Below, piece by piece: positions 1 to 5,996 of a stretch of 6,080 bases of DNA (position 1 is the stretch's first letter; every line of letters begins with the position of its first letter). The notes below the pieces were generated by a model. It made no database searches and was not told the DNA's origin. It saw only the letters and a program-made list of their open reading frames with translations. The position numbers were made by a program, and so were the translations under genes. This DNA comes from an uncultured Acidimicrobiaceae bacterium (lineage in GTDB: Bacteria > Actinomycetota > Acidimicrobiia > Acidimicrobiales > Microtrichaceae), in the NCBI GenBank assembly GCA_937868025.1, contig CALMLJ010000010.1, positions 1-6,080 on the forward strand, in the 5' to 3' direction.

Positions 1-31
1 AGGTGAACGCAAGATGAACGACTCGGAAAGA

Positions 32-66
32 TTCGACGCCGACCCCCGCCGCCCTACGCTCGTGCC
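32..66 (+). promoter_or_regulatory. Putative leaderless promoter of the lipoprotein gene
   Basis: TTCGAC at 32-37 and TACGCT at 55-60 are separated by 17 nt. TACGCT fits the actinobacterial -10 pattern TAnnnT. Only 6 nt (61-66) lie between it and the ATG at 67, so transcription would begin at or next to the A of the start codon. There is no Shine-Dalgarno sequence just before this ATG, which agrees with a leaderless mRNA, common in Actinobacteria. The -35 match is weak. The spacing is seen directly; promoter activity is inferred. Confidence 0.45.
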
Positions 67-801
67 ATGCGCGTTCGCATCCGACCGAAGGCCGTCCCAC
101 TGGCCGTCCTCGTCGCGCTGTTCGCTGCCCTGCTGGGCGTCGGCGGTTGCTCCGACCCCGGCAACGTGTCCATCTCGAACTCCGACGATCCCCGTTCCGG
201 CGGGAAGAGCGGCTTCGACGTGACGACGACCGAACAACTCGGTGGAACCGTCCCCGCCGACGACGTCGAGGCGGAAGTCACGGCCCCACCCGCCGCGAAC
301 GTCGCGGTGCCCGAGGACGACGGCGAGGCGTTGCAAGCGGCGGTCGCCGCCTACGGCGCAGCACTCGGCACCCCGTCGATCCGAGCCCTGGAGTTCATCG
401 TCCAGTTCCCGCAGGATCAGGCCGCCTACGCATTCCTGCAGTCACAGGACCCTGCGGTCCCCGCCAACGTCGACGAGCGCGAGTGGCGTCGCGGGATCGT
501 CGGGGACCCCGAGCCGGTCCGCCTGACCGACCCGACCGCCAACCTGGAGCCCCACCTCTTCTCGCTCGACGAGATCGACTGGGCGGCGATCGCTTCAGTG
601 CTTCCCACCGCTCCGGCTGCGGTGGAGGGCAAGATCGGCCCGCTGTCGAACTCGACGGGCGTGACCCACCTCATCGCACAGCGCAACCTGCCGTTCTCCG
701 GCGACGTCGTCGTGCGGGTGTACGTCGACGGTGGCGACCGCTCCACCGGCGGCTACGTCCAGTACCTCGCGAACGGCACCCTCGACCGCGTGCAGGCGTA
801 G
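67..801 (+). CDS. Predicted secreted lipoprotein of unknown function
   Basis: The 244-residue product is probably exported by Sec and anchored to the outer face of the membrane through a diacylglyceryl-cysteine. Residues 1-8 carry three Arg and one Lys. A hydrophobic stretch at about 9-24 follows, then a lipobox ending V-G-G-C with the modified Cys at 28. Residues 29-85 are a polar, Ser/Asp/Thr/Pro-rich linker, as usual after a lipidated Cys. A short Ala-rich helix is likely at about 88-101. The rest looks globular and ends in a probable beta-strand region (about 213-244, with VVVRVYVDGG and GGYVQYLANG). I do not recognise the family and no catalytic motif stands out. The ATG at 67 is chosen because it gives a complete signal peptide and sits 6 nt after a -10-like hexamer. 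The stop is 45 nt before the next gene on the same strand. Export and lipidation are well supported; the function is unknown. Confidence 0.85.
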   Translation: MRVRIRPKAVPLAVLVALFAALLGVGGCSDPGNVSISNSDDPRSGGKSGFDVTTTEQLGGTVPADDVEAEVTAPPAANVAVPEDDGEALQAAVAAYGAALGTPSIRALEFIVQFPQDQAAYAFLQSQDPAVPANVDEREWRRGIVGDPEPVRLTDPTANLEPHLFSLDEIDWAAIASVLPTAPAAVEGKIGPLSNSTGVTHLIAQRNLPFSGDVVVRVYVDGGDRSTGGYVQYLANGTLDRVQA

Positions 802-834
802 GCGTCGACCGCGGCCGCCGGGGGAGGGAGATGG

Positions 835-846
835 CATGATGCAGAG
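835..846 (+). promoter_or_regulatory. Possible -10 element just before the SnoaL-like gene
   Basis: CATGAT at 835-840 lies 6 nt before the ATG at 847, the same spacing as the -10-like hexamer before the lipoprotein gene. The purine-rich GGGGAGGGAG at 821-830 ends 16 nt before the ATG, too far for a normal ribosome binding site. A leaderless start of a second transcript is therefore possible. I see no convincing -35 at 16-18 nt upstream, so this is weak. Confidence 0.2.
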
Positions 847-1320
847 ATGCTCGATCAGCAAGAGATCTCCGATCGCCTCGAACTCGTGGACCTGATGGTT
901 CGCTACTCCCACGCCGTCGATACGCGCTCGTTCGGCGACTTCGACCACATCTTCACCGAGGACGCCGTGATCGATTACACGGCCTTCGGTGGTCCCCGGG
1001 GCACCGTCAGTGAGATCAAGGCGTACCTCACCGAGACCCTCGCACCGTTCCCCACGTTCCAGCACCTGGTCGCGAACCCGTTGCTCGTCATCGACGGCGA
1101 CGTCGCCTCGGGCCGAACGATGTGCTTCAACCCGATGGGTGTCGCCCGTCCCGAGGGCGAATCGGGCGAGCCACGCATGTTCTTCTGTGGGCTCTGGTAC
1201 GAGGACCAGTTCGTTCGGACCGGCGACGGATGGCGCATCCGCGAGCGGTTCGAGGTGAAATCCTGGACGCACAACATGGGCCCGGCCTTCTCAGGCGGCA
1301 CAGCGGCCCGGAAGGACTGA
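847..1320 (+). CDS. SnoaL-like / NTF2-fold domain protein
   Basis: The 157-residue cytoplasmic protein has the single-domain alpha+beta barrel pattern of the SnoaL_4/NTF2-like superfamily, which includes scytalone dehydratase, ketosteroid isomerase and polyketide cyclases. The N-terminal helices (about 4-36) contain YSHAVD (20-25) and FDHIFTEDAVIDY (32-44). Next come GPRG (49-52), the conserved histidine segment FQHLVAN (H73) and the strand LLVIDGDVASGRTMCF. The final strand includes DGWRIRERFEVKSW. Tyr20, Asp25 and His73 fall where scytalone-dehydratase-like members often place catalytic Tyr/Asp/His, which hints at a small dehydratase, isomerase or hydroxylase-type role. The substrate cannot be read from sequence. 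Length is normal for the family. ATG 847 is the only in-frame start among four nearby ATGs. The gene is 4 nt before the acyl-CoA ligase, so a shared pathway on a CoA-activated or free carboxylic acid is likely. The fold is confident; the reaction is inference. Confidence 0.88.
   Translation: MLDQQEISDRLELVDLMVRYSHAVDTRSFGDFDHIFTEDAVIDYTAFGGPRGTVSEIKAYLTETLAPFPTFQHLVANPLLVIDGDVASGRTMCFNPMGVARPEGESGEPRMFFCGLWYEDQFVRTGDGWRIRERFEVKSWTHNMGPAFSGGTAARKD
1310..1316 (+). promoter_or_regulatory. Shine-Dalgarno of the acyl-CoA ligase, inside the preceding gene
   Basis: GGAAGGA lies 8 nt before the ATG at 1325 and within the last codons of the SnoaL-like gene, whose stop is at 1318-1320. It fixes the ligase start. 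It also indicates that the two genes share an mRNA and may be translationally coupled. Confidence 0.7.
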
Positions 1321-1324
1321 CGAC

Positions 1325-2863
1325 ATGGCGACCATCTGGCAACTCATCGAGCGACGCGCGGGCGAGACCCCCGATGACGTGATGCTCATCGACGAATCCG
1401 ATCGCCGCGTGACCTTCGGCGAGTTCCGCGACCAGGCCGCCGCCCTCGCCGCCGGTCTGGCCGGCGCCGGCATCGGTTCGGAGAGCCGCGTCACCTGGCA
1501 GCTCCCGTCGTCGATCGACGCCGCGATCACGATGGCGGCGCTGAGCCGCCTCGACGCCGTCCAGTGCCCCGTCCTCCACCTGTACCGCAAGAAGGAGCTG
1601 GGCTTCGTCCTGAAGCACACCAATGCCGAGTACTGCATCGTGCCGGGCGAGTGGAAGGGCTTCGACTACACCGCCATGGCCGACGAGCTCGCGGCCGACC
1701 TCGACCCGTCCCCCGTGGTGCTGACCCTCGGGTCGCTCCCGACGGGCGACCCGTCGACGCTGCCGCCGGCAGCCGACCCGGCCGACGGCGACGAACCCGT
1801 GCGCTGGATCTACTCCACCTCCGGCACCACCTCGGACCCCAAGGGTGTGCAGCACACCGACGCGACCCTGATCGCCGGCGGGCAGGGCCTGGCCGACGCC
1901 CTCCAGATGACGTCCGCCGACGTGGGCTCGATCGCCTTCCCCATCGCCCACATCGCCGGCCCCGACTACATCATCATGATGCTGATCGCGGGCATGTCGG
2001 CCGTGATCATCGAGGCCTTCGTGCCCGACCAGGCCATCGCGACGTACAAGAAGAACGGCGTCACGATGGCCGGCGGAGCGACCGCGTTCTACCAGATGTT
2101 CCTCGCCGAGCAGCGCAAGCAGCCGGGCGAACCGATCATTCCCACGCTGCGCGCCCTGTCCGGCGGCGGCGCACCACTCCCGCCCGAGCTGTACCACGAG
2201 GTCGTGGCCGAGATGGGCATCAAGGTCTGCCACGGCTACGGCATGACCGAGATCCCGATGATCACGCAGGGGTCGCCCACCGACAACGACGACCAGCTCG
2301 CCCACACCACCGGCACACCCGTGACCGGAGCGGACGTGCGCATCGTCGCCGAGGACGGCTCGGTGGCTCCTGCCGGCGTCGACGGTGAGGTGCGCGTGAA
2401 GGGCCCGATGGTCACGAAGGGCTACACCAACCCGGCGCTCACCGCCGAGGCCTTCGACGACGACGGCTACTTCCGCACCGGCGATGTCGGCCACCTCCGC
2501 CCCGACGGCCACGTCGTCCTCACCGGCCGGCTCAAGGACATCATCATCCGCAAGGGCGAGAACATCGCGGCCAAGGAGATCGAAGACCTCCTGTACGCGC
2601 ATCCCAAGGTCGGCGACGTCGCCGTGATCGGGCTACCCGACCGCGAGCGCGGTGAGCGGGTGTGCGCCGTCGTCGAGCCGCCCGCCGGCGGCGAGGTGAT
2701 CACGTTCGACGAGATGGTGGCCTACCTCGGTGAGCAGGGGCTGACCCGGTTCAAGACCCCCGAGCAGCTCGAGATCGTCGATGCCCTCCCCCGCAACGAG
2801 ACGCTGCGCAAGGTGCTCAAGTACCAGCTCCGCGACACGTTCGCCGCCGTCCCCTGGCCGTGA
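1325..2863 (+). CDS. Class I adenylate-forming acyl-CoA ligase (cyclohexanecarboxylate-CoA ligase-like)
   Basis: The 512-residue enzyme should activate a carboxylic acid with ATP to an acyl-AMP and then form the CoA thioester, in the cytoplasm. The P-loop-like A3 motif STSGTTSDPKG is at 164-174. GYGMTE at 304-309 is the A5 motif. YFRTGD at 382-387 carries the ribose-binding Asp387. LTGRLKDIIIRKGEN at 399-413 is the hinge and A8 region. The C-terminal motif LPRNETLRKVLK puts the catalytic Lys at about 496. The N-terminal part, with the SRVTWQLPSS, PVLHLYRKKELGFVL and GFDYTAMADEL segments, resembles the cyclohexanecarboxylate-CoA ligase (AliA) branch more than long-chain FadD. The acid could be alicyclic, aromatic or medium-chain; I cannot choose. 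Length is normal. ATG 1325 follows a good Shine-Dalgarno and starts 4 nt after the SnoaL-like gene. One base separates its stop from the stop of the convergent minus-strand gene. The superfamily assignment is certain; substrate class is tentative. Confidence 0.95.
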   Translation: MATIWQLIERRAGETPDDVMLIDESDRRVTFGEFRDQAAALAAGLAGAGIGSESRVTWQLPSSIDAAITMAALSRLDAVQCPVLHLYRKKELGFVLKHTNAEYCIVPGEWKGFDYTAMADELAADLDPSPVVLTLGSLPTGDPSTLPPAADPADGDEPVRWIYSTSGTTSDPKGVQHTDATLIAGGQGLADALQMTSADVGSIAFPIAHIAGPDYIIMMLIAGMSAVIIEAFVPDQAIATYKKNGVTMAGGATAFYQMFLAEQRKQPGEPIIPTLRALSGGGAPLPPELYHEVVAEMGIKVCHGYGMTEIPMITQGSPTDNDDQLAHTTGTPVTGADVRIVAEDGSVAPAGVDGEVRVKGPMVTKGYTNPALTAEAFDDDGYFRTGDVGHLRPDGHVVLTGRLKDIIIRKGENIAAKEIEDLLYAHPKVGDVAVIGLPDRERGERVCAVVEPPAGGEVITFDEMVAYLGEQGLTRFKTPEQLEIVDALPRNETLRKVLKYQLRDTFAAVPWP

Positions 2864-2864
2864 G

Positions 2865-3329
2865 TCAGGAGTCCTCGACGAGCGTGGACCGCACGGCCCG
2901 CGCGAGCCGCTCAGCCTGAGCGAGGGCCAGCAACGGCGGTTCGGTCGGGCGATCGGCTTCGAGTCGCACGCGGATCTGCACCAGCTCGTCGGGCAGTTCC
3001 GGCCGGACCTGCTCGCGGAGCTCGGCGAGCCGCCGTCGCGCGTCGTCGCGTTCTCGCCGGATCCGGCCCAAGTCGGTCTCGACCGCAGCGATCGAGGCGA
3101 GCAACGCGGCCTGCTCACGTCGCGCCGCGTCGAGTTCGGCGGCGAGATCGGCCAGCTCGTGGGTGGCGCGGATCTCCTGGACCGGGTCCCAGCCGGCGTC
3201 GTGTTCCAGGTCGTCGACCAGCGCCAGCAAGCGGTCCCGGAGCCCACGGTGTTCGACGACCCGGAGCACGCGCCGAAGTTCGGCGAGGTGCTGACGGCGG
3301 TCGTCACGAGGGGTTGAAGTTCGACGCAC
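2865..3329 (-). CDS. Hypothetical coiled-coil protein
   Basis: The 154-residue product, read from a GTG start, is rich in Ala, Leu, Glu and Arg. It has no signal peptide, membrane segment or recognised domain. A basic N-terminus is followed by a helical segment (about 11-44, with LAELRRVLRVVEH and LRDRLLALVDDLEHD). A long amphipathic coiled coil then spans about 52-109, with LADLAAELDAA, RRERDDARRRLAELREQ and regular hydrophobic spacing. The C-terminus (about 110-154) is again helical. It is probably a small cytoplasmic oligomerising or partner-binding protein; the function is unknown. GTG 3329 is chosen because GGGAGG lies 4 nt upstream (3334-3339). An in-frame GTG at 3383 would add 18 Gly/Arg-rich residues from a repeat-rich stretch and has no good ribosome site. 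The gene lies downstream of lon on the same strand, but a 192-nt gap with a strong hairpin separates them, so co-transcription is doubtful. The opposite strand is also open here, so coding is likely and not proven. Confidence 0.6.
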   Translation of the reverse strand: MRRTSTPRDDRRQHLAELRRVLRVVEHRGLRDRLLALVDDLEHDAGWDPVQEIRATHELADLAAELDAARREQAALLASIAAVETDLGRIRRERDDARRRLAELREQVRPELPDELVQIRVRLEADRPTEPPLLALAQAERLARAVRSTLVEDS

Positions 3330-3333
3330 GTGA

Positions 3334-3339
3334 CCTCCC
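3334..3339 (-). promoter_or_regulatory. Ribosome binding site deciding the coiled-coil gene start
   Basis: On the minus strand this reads GGGAGG, followed by TCAC and then GTG (3329-3327). The 4-nt spacing is a little short but workable, and it favours GTG 3329 over the in-frame GTG at 3383. Confidence 0.5.
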
Positions 3340-3382
3340 GGTGACCAGCGGACTCCCCCACCCAACACGCCGCGCCGCCCCA

Positions 3383-3406
3383 CGTCACGTCACCCGGCGT
3401 CACGTC
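3383..3406. repeat. Short direct repeat CGTCACGTC, two copies
   Basis: CGTCACGTC occurs at 3383-3391 and again at 3398-3406, 15 nt apart start to start, so related positions would lie on slightly different faces of the helix. It is upstream of the coiled-coil gene start on the minus strand. It could be a regulator binding site or simple GC-rich repetition; nothing else supports a function. Confidence 0.4.
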
Positions 3407-3411
3407 GCCCC

Positions 3412-3435
3412 AGCGCGCCAGCGCGCCACCGCGCC
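3412..3435. repeat. Three tandem copies of an 8-nt unit (AGCGCGCC)
   Basis: AGCGCGCC at 3412-3419 and 3420-3427 is followed by ACCGCGCC at 3428-3435, which differs at one base. This is a minisatellite-like run directly beside the large hairpin, probably made by replication slippage. Confidence 0.6.
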
Positions 3436-3436
3436 A

Positions 3437-3501
3437 ACCCCCGGCTTTCGCGGGTAGTTGTGCTCGAGGGGTGGGCACAACTACCCGCAGAACCCGGGGG
3501 T
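3437..3501. repeat. Long inverted repeat / hairpin after lon, possible terminator
   Basis: Arms of 27 nt (3437-3463 and 3475-3501) pair with only two mismatches and one G-T pair. The core, GCGGGTAGTTGTGC at 3450-3463 against 3475-3488, is perfect over 14 bp. The outer block ACCCCCGG (3437-3444) also pairs fully with 3494-3501. The 11-nt centre could pair a little further. The hairpin begins about 20 nt after the lon stop when read on the minus strand. There is no following T run, so it is not a classical intrinsic terminator, but T-less hairpins are often proposed to end or protect transcripts in high-GC Actinobacteria. It could equally be one copy of a dispersed palindromic repeat or an operator. 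The pairing is certain; the role is inferred. Confidence 0.85.
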
Positions 3502-3521
3502 GGCGGGAGGGGGCGGGGGAT

Positions 3522-5948
3522 CTAGACGGCGAGCAGCTCGGTCGGCGGGTGAGCGGCGTCCCACTCGTCGGCCTCGTCGGTGGCGCCGGCCGGGCGCAGC
3601 GCCGCGGCCAGCACCTCGCCGATGTCGGCGGCGATGTGGAACGTCATCTGCTCCCGGACGGCCTCGGGGACGTCCTCGAGATCACCGGCGTTGCGCTTGG
3701 GGAGCACCACCTCGGTCAGGCCGGCCCGGTGGGCGGCCAGCACCTTCTGCTTGAGCCCACCGATCGGCAGCACCTTGCCCTGCAGCGTGACCTCGCCGGT
3801 CATACCCACGACGGGGCGCACGGCCCGATCGGTCAGGAGGCTCACCAACGCAGTGATCATCGTGACGCCGGCGGAGGGACCGTCCTTGGGGACGGCTCCG
3901 GCGGGCACGTGCAAGTGGAAGCGACGCTTCTCGAAGGTCGTCGGATCGATGCCGAGCTCAGCGGCGTGGCTGCGCACGTAGCTGAGCGCGATCTCCGCCG
4001 ACTCCTTCATGACGTCACCGAGCTGGCCCGTGATGGTGAGGCCCTCGGGCCCGGCCATCGAGGTCGCCTCGACGAACAGCACGTCGCCGCCCACGCCGGT
4101 CACGGCGAGGCCGGTGGCGACGCCGGGTGCGCTGGTGCGGTCGGCCGCCTCGAAGAAGAAGCGGGCTCGACCGAGCCAGCCGGCGACCTCCGCGGCGTCG
4201 ACGGTCACCGGGGCCGTCTGCTCTCCCGACGCCAGCTTGGTGGCGACCTTGCGCAGCAGCCGCCCGATCTCGCGCTCGAGTGAGCGGACGCCGGCCTCAC
4301 GGGTGTAGTCGGCGACGATGGTGCGGAGCGCCTCGTCGGTCAGCGTCACCTCGTCGGCACGGAGCCCGGTCCGATCGAGCTGGCGGTCGACCAGGTGGTG
4401 GCGGGCGATGGCGATCTTCTCCTCCTCGGTGTAGCCGTCGAGACCGATGATCTCCATCCGATCGCGCAGCGGGCCGGGGATCGTGTCCATCACGTTGGCG
4501 GTGGCCACGAAGAGCACGTCGGACAGATCGAGTTCGACCTCGAGGTAGTGGTCACGGAACGTGTGGTTCTGGGCCGGGTCGAGCACCTCGAGCAGCGCCG
4601 AGGAGGGATCGCCCCGGTAGTCGCCACCCAACTTGTCGACCTCGTCGAGCATCACGACGGGGTTCATCGTGCCGGCGTCGCTGATGGCCCGCACCAGGCG
4701 GCCCGGTTGGGCGCCGACGTAAGTGCGCCGGTGACCGCGGATCTCGGCCTCGTCGCGCACTCCGCCGAGCGCGACCCGCACGAACTCGCGACCGAGGGCT
4801 CGGGCGACGGACTCGCCGAGCGACGTCTTGCCGACACCGGGAGGGCCGACGAGGGTCAGGATGGCGCCGGCACCCCGGCCCTCGACCGGGGCGAGCTTTC
4901 GCTCGGCCCGCAGCTTGCGGACGGCGAGGTGCTCGAGGATGCGTTCCTTCACGTCCTCCAGACCGTCATGGTCGGCGTCGAGGATGCGGGCCGCCTCGGC
5001 GATGTCGAGGCGGTCTTCGGAGGTCTCCCCCCACGGAAGTTCGAGCACCGTGTCGAGCCAGGTGCGGATCCACCCGTGCTCAGGGCTCTGCTCACTCGTG
5101 CGCTCGAGCTTGTCGATCTCCTTCTCGACGGCGCTGCGCACCTTGTCGGGCAGGTCACGATCGGCGATCTGGGCGCGGTAGTCGTCGGTCGGTGACGCCT
5201 CCGAGCCGTCGAGCTGGCCCAGCTCCTTCTTGATGGCGTCCATCTGGCGACGGAGGAGGAACTCACGCTGCGTCTTCTCCATGCCCTCCTCGACATCGGA
5301 GCGGATGCGCTGGCGGATCGACAGGTCGCCGAGGGTCTCCTTGGCCCAGCCGAGCACCAGACGCAGCCGCGCCTCGACGTCGGTCGTCTCGAGCACCTCG
5401 ACCTTCTGCTCGAAGTCGAGGTCGGGCGAGTACCCGGCGGAGTCCGCGAGCGCGTCGGCGTCGGTCACGGCCGGGAGCATCGCGATGACGCGGGCGGCGC
5501 CGCGGGTCTCGAGGATGTTCTCGATGACGGCCCGGTACTCCTTGGCCAGCTCGAGGGCGGCGTCGGACACGGGTTCGGGGTCGACGGGCTCGACCTGCAC
5601 CCACAGGGCGGCGCCGGTGCCGGGCACGCCGGCGCCGATGCGAGCGCGGCGCTCGCCCCGGACGACGAGGCCGAGCGTGCCACCGGGGAGCTTGCCCGAC
5701 TCCTCGATCACCGAGACGGTGCCGACGTTGGCGTAGCGCCCGTCGACGCGGGGCACGAGGAGCAGGCGACCGTCAGCGGTCGTGGCCGCCTCGGCGGCCG
5801 CACGGGCCTCGTCGGTCTCGAGCGCCATCGTGATCACCATGCCCGGGAGGACGACCCCCGAGGTGAGCGGGAGCAGGGGCAGGGTGTGCGACAGATCCGT
5901 GTGGTCGAGATCGGAACGGTCGGATTCGGACGGTGTTGCTTGGGACAC
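3522..5948 (-). CDS. lon: ATP-dependent Lon protease (endopeptidase La)
   Basis: The 808-residue cytoplasmic AAA+ serine protease degrades misfolded and selected regulatory proteins as a homohexamer. Domains in order are a polar N-terminal tail (1-22), the LON substrate-binding domain (about 23-215, starting [15 protein letters not shown]), a helical linker (to about 310), the AAA+ module and the protease domain (about 600-790). Walker A GPPGVGKT is at 368-375 with Lys374. Walker B VVMLDE is at 431-436. Sensor-1 Asn485, arginine finger Arg497 and sensor-2 Arg555 are all present. The Ser-Lys dyad is Ser692 (in [10 protein letters not shown]) and Lys735 (in [11 protein letters not shown]), 43 residues apart as in E. 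coli Lon. Length is slightly above the usual 775-785, from the N-terminal tail and a longer C-terminus. The GTG start at 5948 has GGAGG 5 nt upstream. All motifs are intact, so it should be active. In some Actinobacteria lon is under HspR or ClgR control; no clear site for either is seen here. Confidence 0.98.
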   Translation of the reverse strand: MSQATPSESDRSDLDHTDLSHTLPLLPLTSGVVLPGMVITMALETDEARAAAEAATTADGRLLLVPRVDGRYANVGTVSVIEESGKLPGGTLGLVVRGERRARIGAGVPGTGAALWVQVEPVDPEPVSDAALELAKEYRAVIENILETRGAARVIAMLPAVTDADALADSAGYSPDLDFEQKVEVLETTDVEARLRLVLGWAKETLGDLSIRQRIRSDVEEGMEKTQREFLLRRQMDAIKKELGQLDGSEASPTDDYRAQIADRDLPDKVRSAVEKEIDKLERTSEQSPEHGWIRTWLDTVLELPWGETSEDRLDIAEAARILDADHDGLEDVKERILEHLAVRKLRAERKLAPVEGRGAGAILTLVGPPGVGKTSLGESVARALGREFVRVALGGVRDEAEIRGHRRTYVGAQPGRLVRAISDAGTMNPVVMLDEVDKLGGDYRGDPSSALLEVLDPAQNHTFRDHYLEVELDLSDVLFVATANVMDTIPGPLRDRMEIIGLDGYTEEEKIAIARHHLVDRQLDRTGLRADEVTLTDEALRTIVADYTREAGVRSLEREIGRLLRKVATKLASGEQTAPVTVDAAEVAGWLGRARFFFEAADRTSAPGVATGLAVTGVGGDVLFVEATSMAGPEGLTITGQLGDVMKESAEIALSYVRSHAAELGIDPTTFEKRRFHLHVPAGAVPKDGPSAGVTMITALVSLLTDRAVRPVVGMTGEVTLQGKVLPIGGLKQKVLAAHRAGLTEVVLPKRNAGDLEDVPEAVREQMTFHIAADIGEVLAAALRPAGATDEADEWDAAHPPTELLAV

Positions 5949-5953
5949 GGGGG

Positions 5954-5958
5954 CCTCC
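5954..5958 (-). promoter_or_regulatory. Ribosome binding site of lon
   Basis: On the minus strand this reads GGAGG, followed by five C residues and the GTG at 5948-5946. The ideal spacing settles the GTG as the lon start. Confidence 0.8.
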
Positions 5959-5983
5959 GGGAGAGGTGAAAAGGTTCAAGGCA

Positions 5984-5996
5984 CTCAACCATTGAG
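5984..5996. promoter_or_regulatory. Small palindrome upstream of lon
   Basis: CTCAA-CCA-TTGAG is a perfect 5-bp inverted repeat with a 3-nt centre, 36-48 nt before the lon start. The half-sites recall parts of the HspR HAIR element (CTTGAGT-N7-ACTCAAG), but their order and spacing are wrong for a true HAIR site. It may be an operator or chance, and it overlaps the end of the open frame coming from the right edge. Confidence 0.2.

Larger units (their letters stand above)
3330..3521. other. Non-coding gap between lon and the coiled-coil gene
   Basis: No convincing gene lies in these 192 nt. From low to high coordinates the gap holds CGTCAC-rich direct repeats (3381-3406), an 8-nt tandem repeat (3412-3435), a long hairpin (3437-3501) and a G-rich run up to the lon stop at 3522. 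Open frames crossing it are low-complexity Arg/Gly/Pro and look like non-coding shadows. It should contain the lon 3' end and, if the coiled-coil gene is separately transcribed, its promoter. I cannot pick out a clear -35/-10 pair. Confidence 0.6.

Noticed and set aside
14..223. A small plus-strand frame with AGGTGA 7 nt before its ATG
   Set aside because: It overlaps the lipoprotein in another frame, and its product is Ser/Pro/Arg-rich without hydrophobic core or domain, typical of a shadow.
147..839. A 230-codon plus-strand frame within the lipoprotein gene
   Set aside because: More than a third of residues are Arg, with low-complexity runs, which is a frame-shifted reading of GC-rich coding DNA.
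1127..2602. A 491-codon open frame on the minus strand opposite the ligase and the SnoaL-like gene
   Set aside because: It is antisense to genes with clear family motifs, and its product is His/Gly/Arg/Val-rich without a domain. Long antisense frames are expected where third codon positions are nearly all G or C.
2781..3317. A 178-codon plus-strand open frame opposite the coiled-coil gene
   Set aside because: Its third positions are very GC-rich, so it was considered seriously. However, it starts inside the ligase without a ribosome site, and its product has no coherent structure. The minus frame has a plausible coiled coil and a GGGAGG ribosome site.
3437..3501. A CRISPR repeat, attachment site or transposon end
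   Set aside because: There is one hairpin only, with no spacers, no integrase or transposase, and no flanking target duplication visible.
3471..4283. A 270-codon plus-strand open frame opposite the 3' part of lon
   Set aside because: It is a shadow of the lon protease domain, Gly/His/Gln-rich with no recognisable domain, and lon coding is certain.
4395..5195. A 266-codon plus-strand open frame opposite the lon AAA+ domain
   Set aside because: It has the same cause as the other lon shadow, with Gly/Val/Asp/His-biased composition and no motif.
5959..5996. A HAIR (HspR) operator upstream of lon
   Set aside because: ACTCAA and TTGAG words are present, but the CTTGAGT-N7-ACTCAAG order and spacing are not; testing a 7-nt spacer to the left of ACTCAAC gives no matching half-site.
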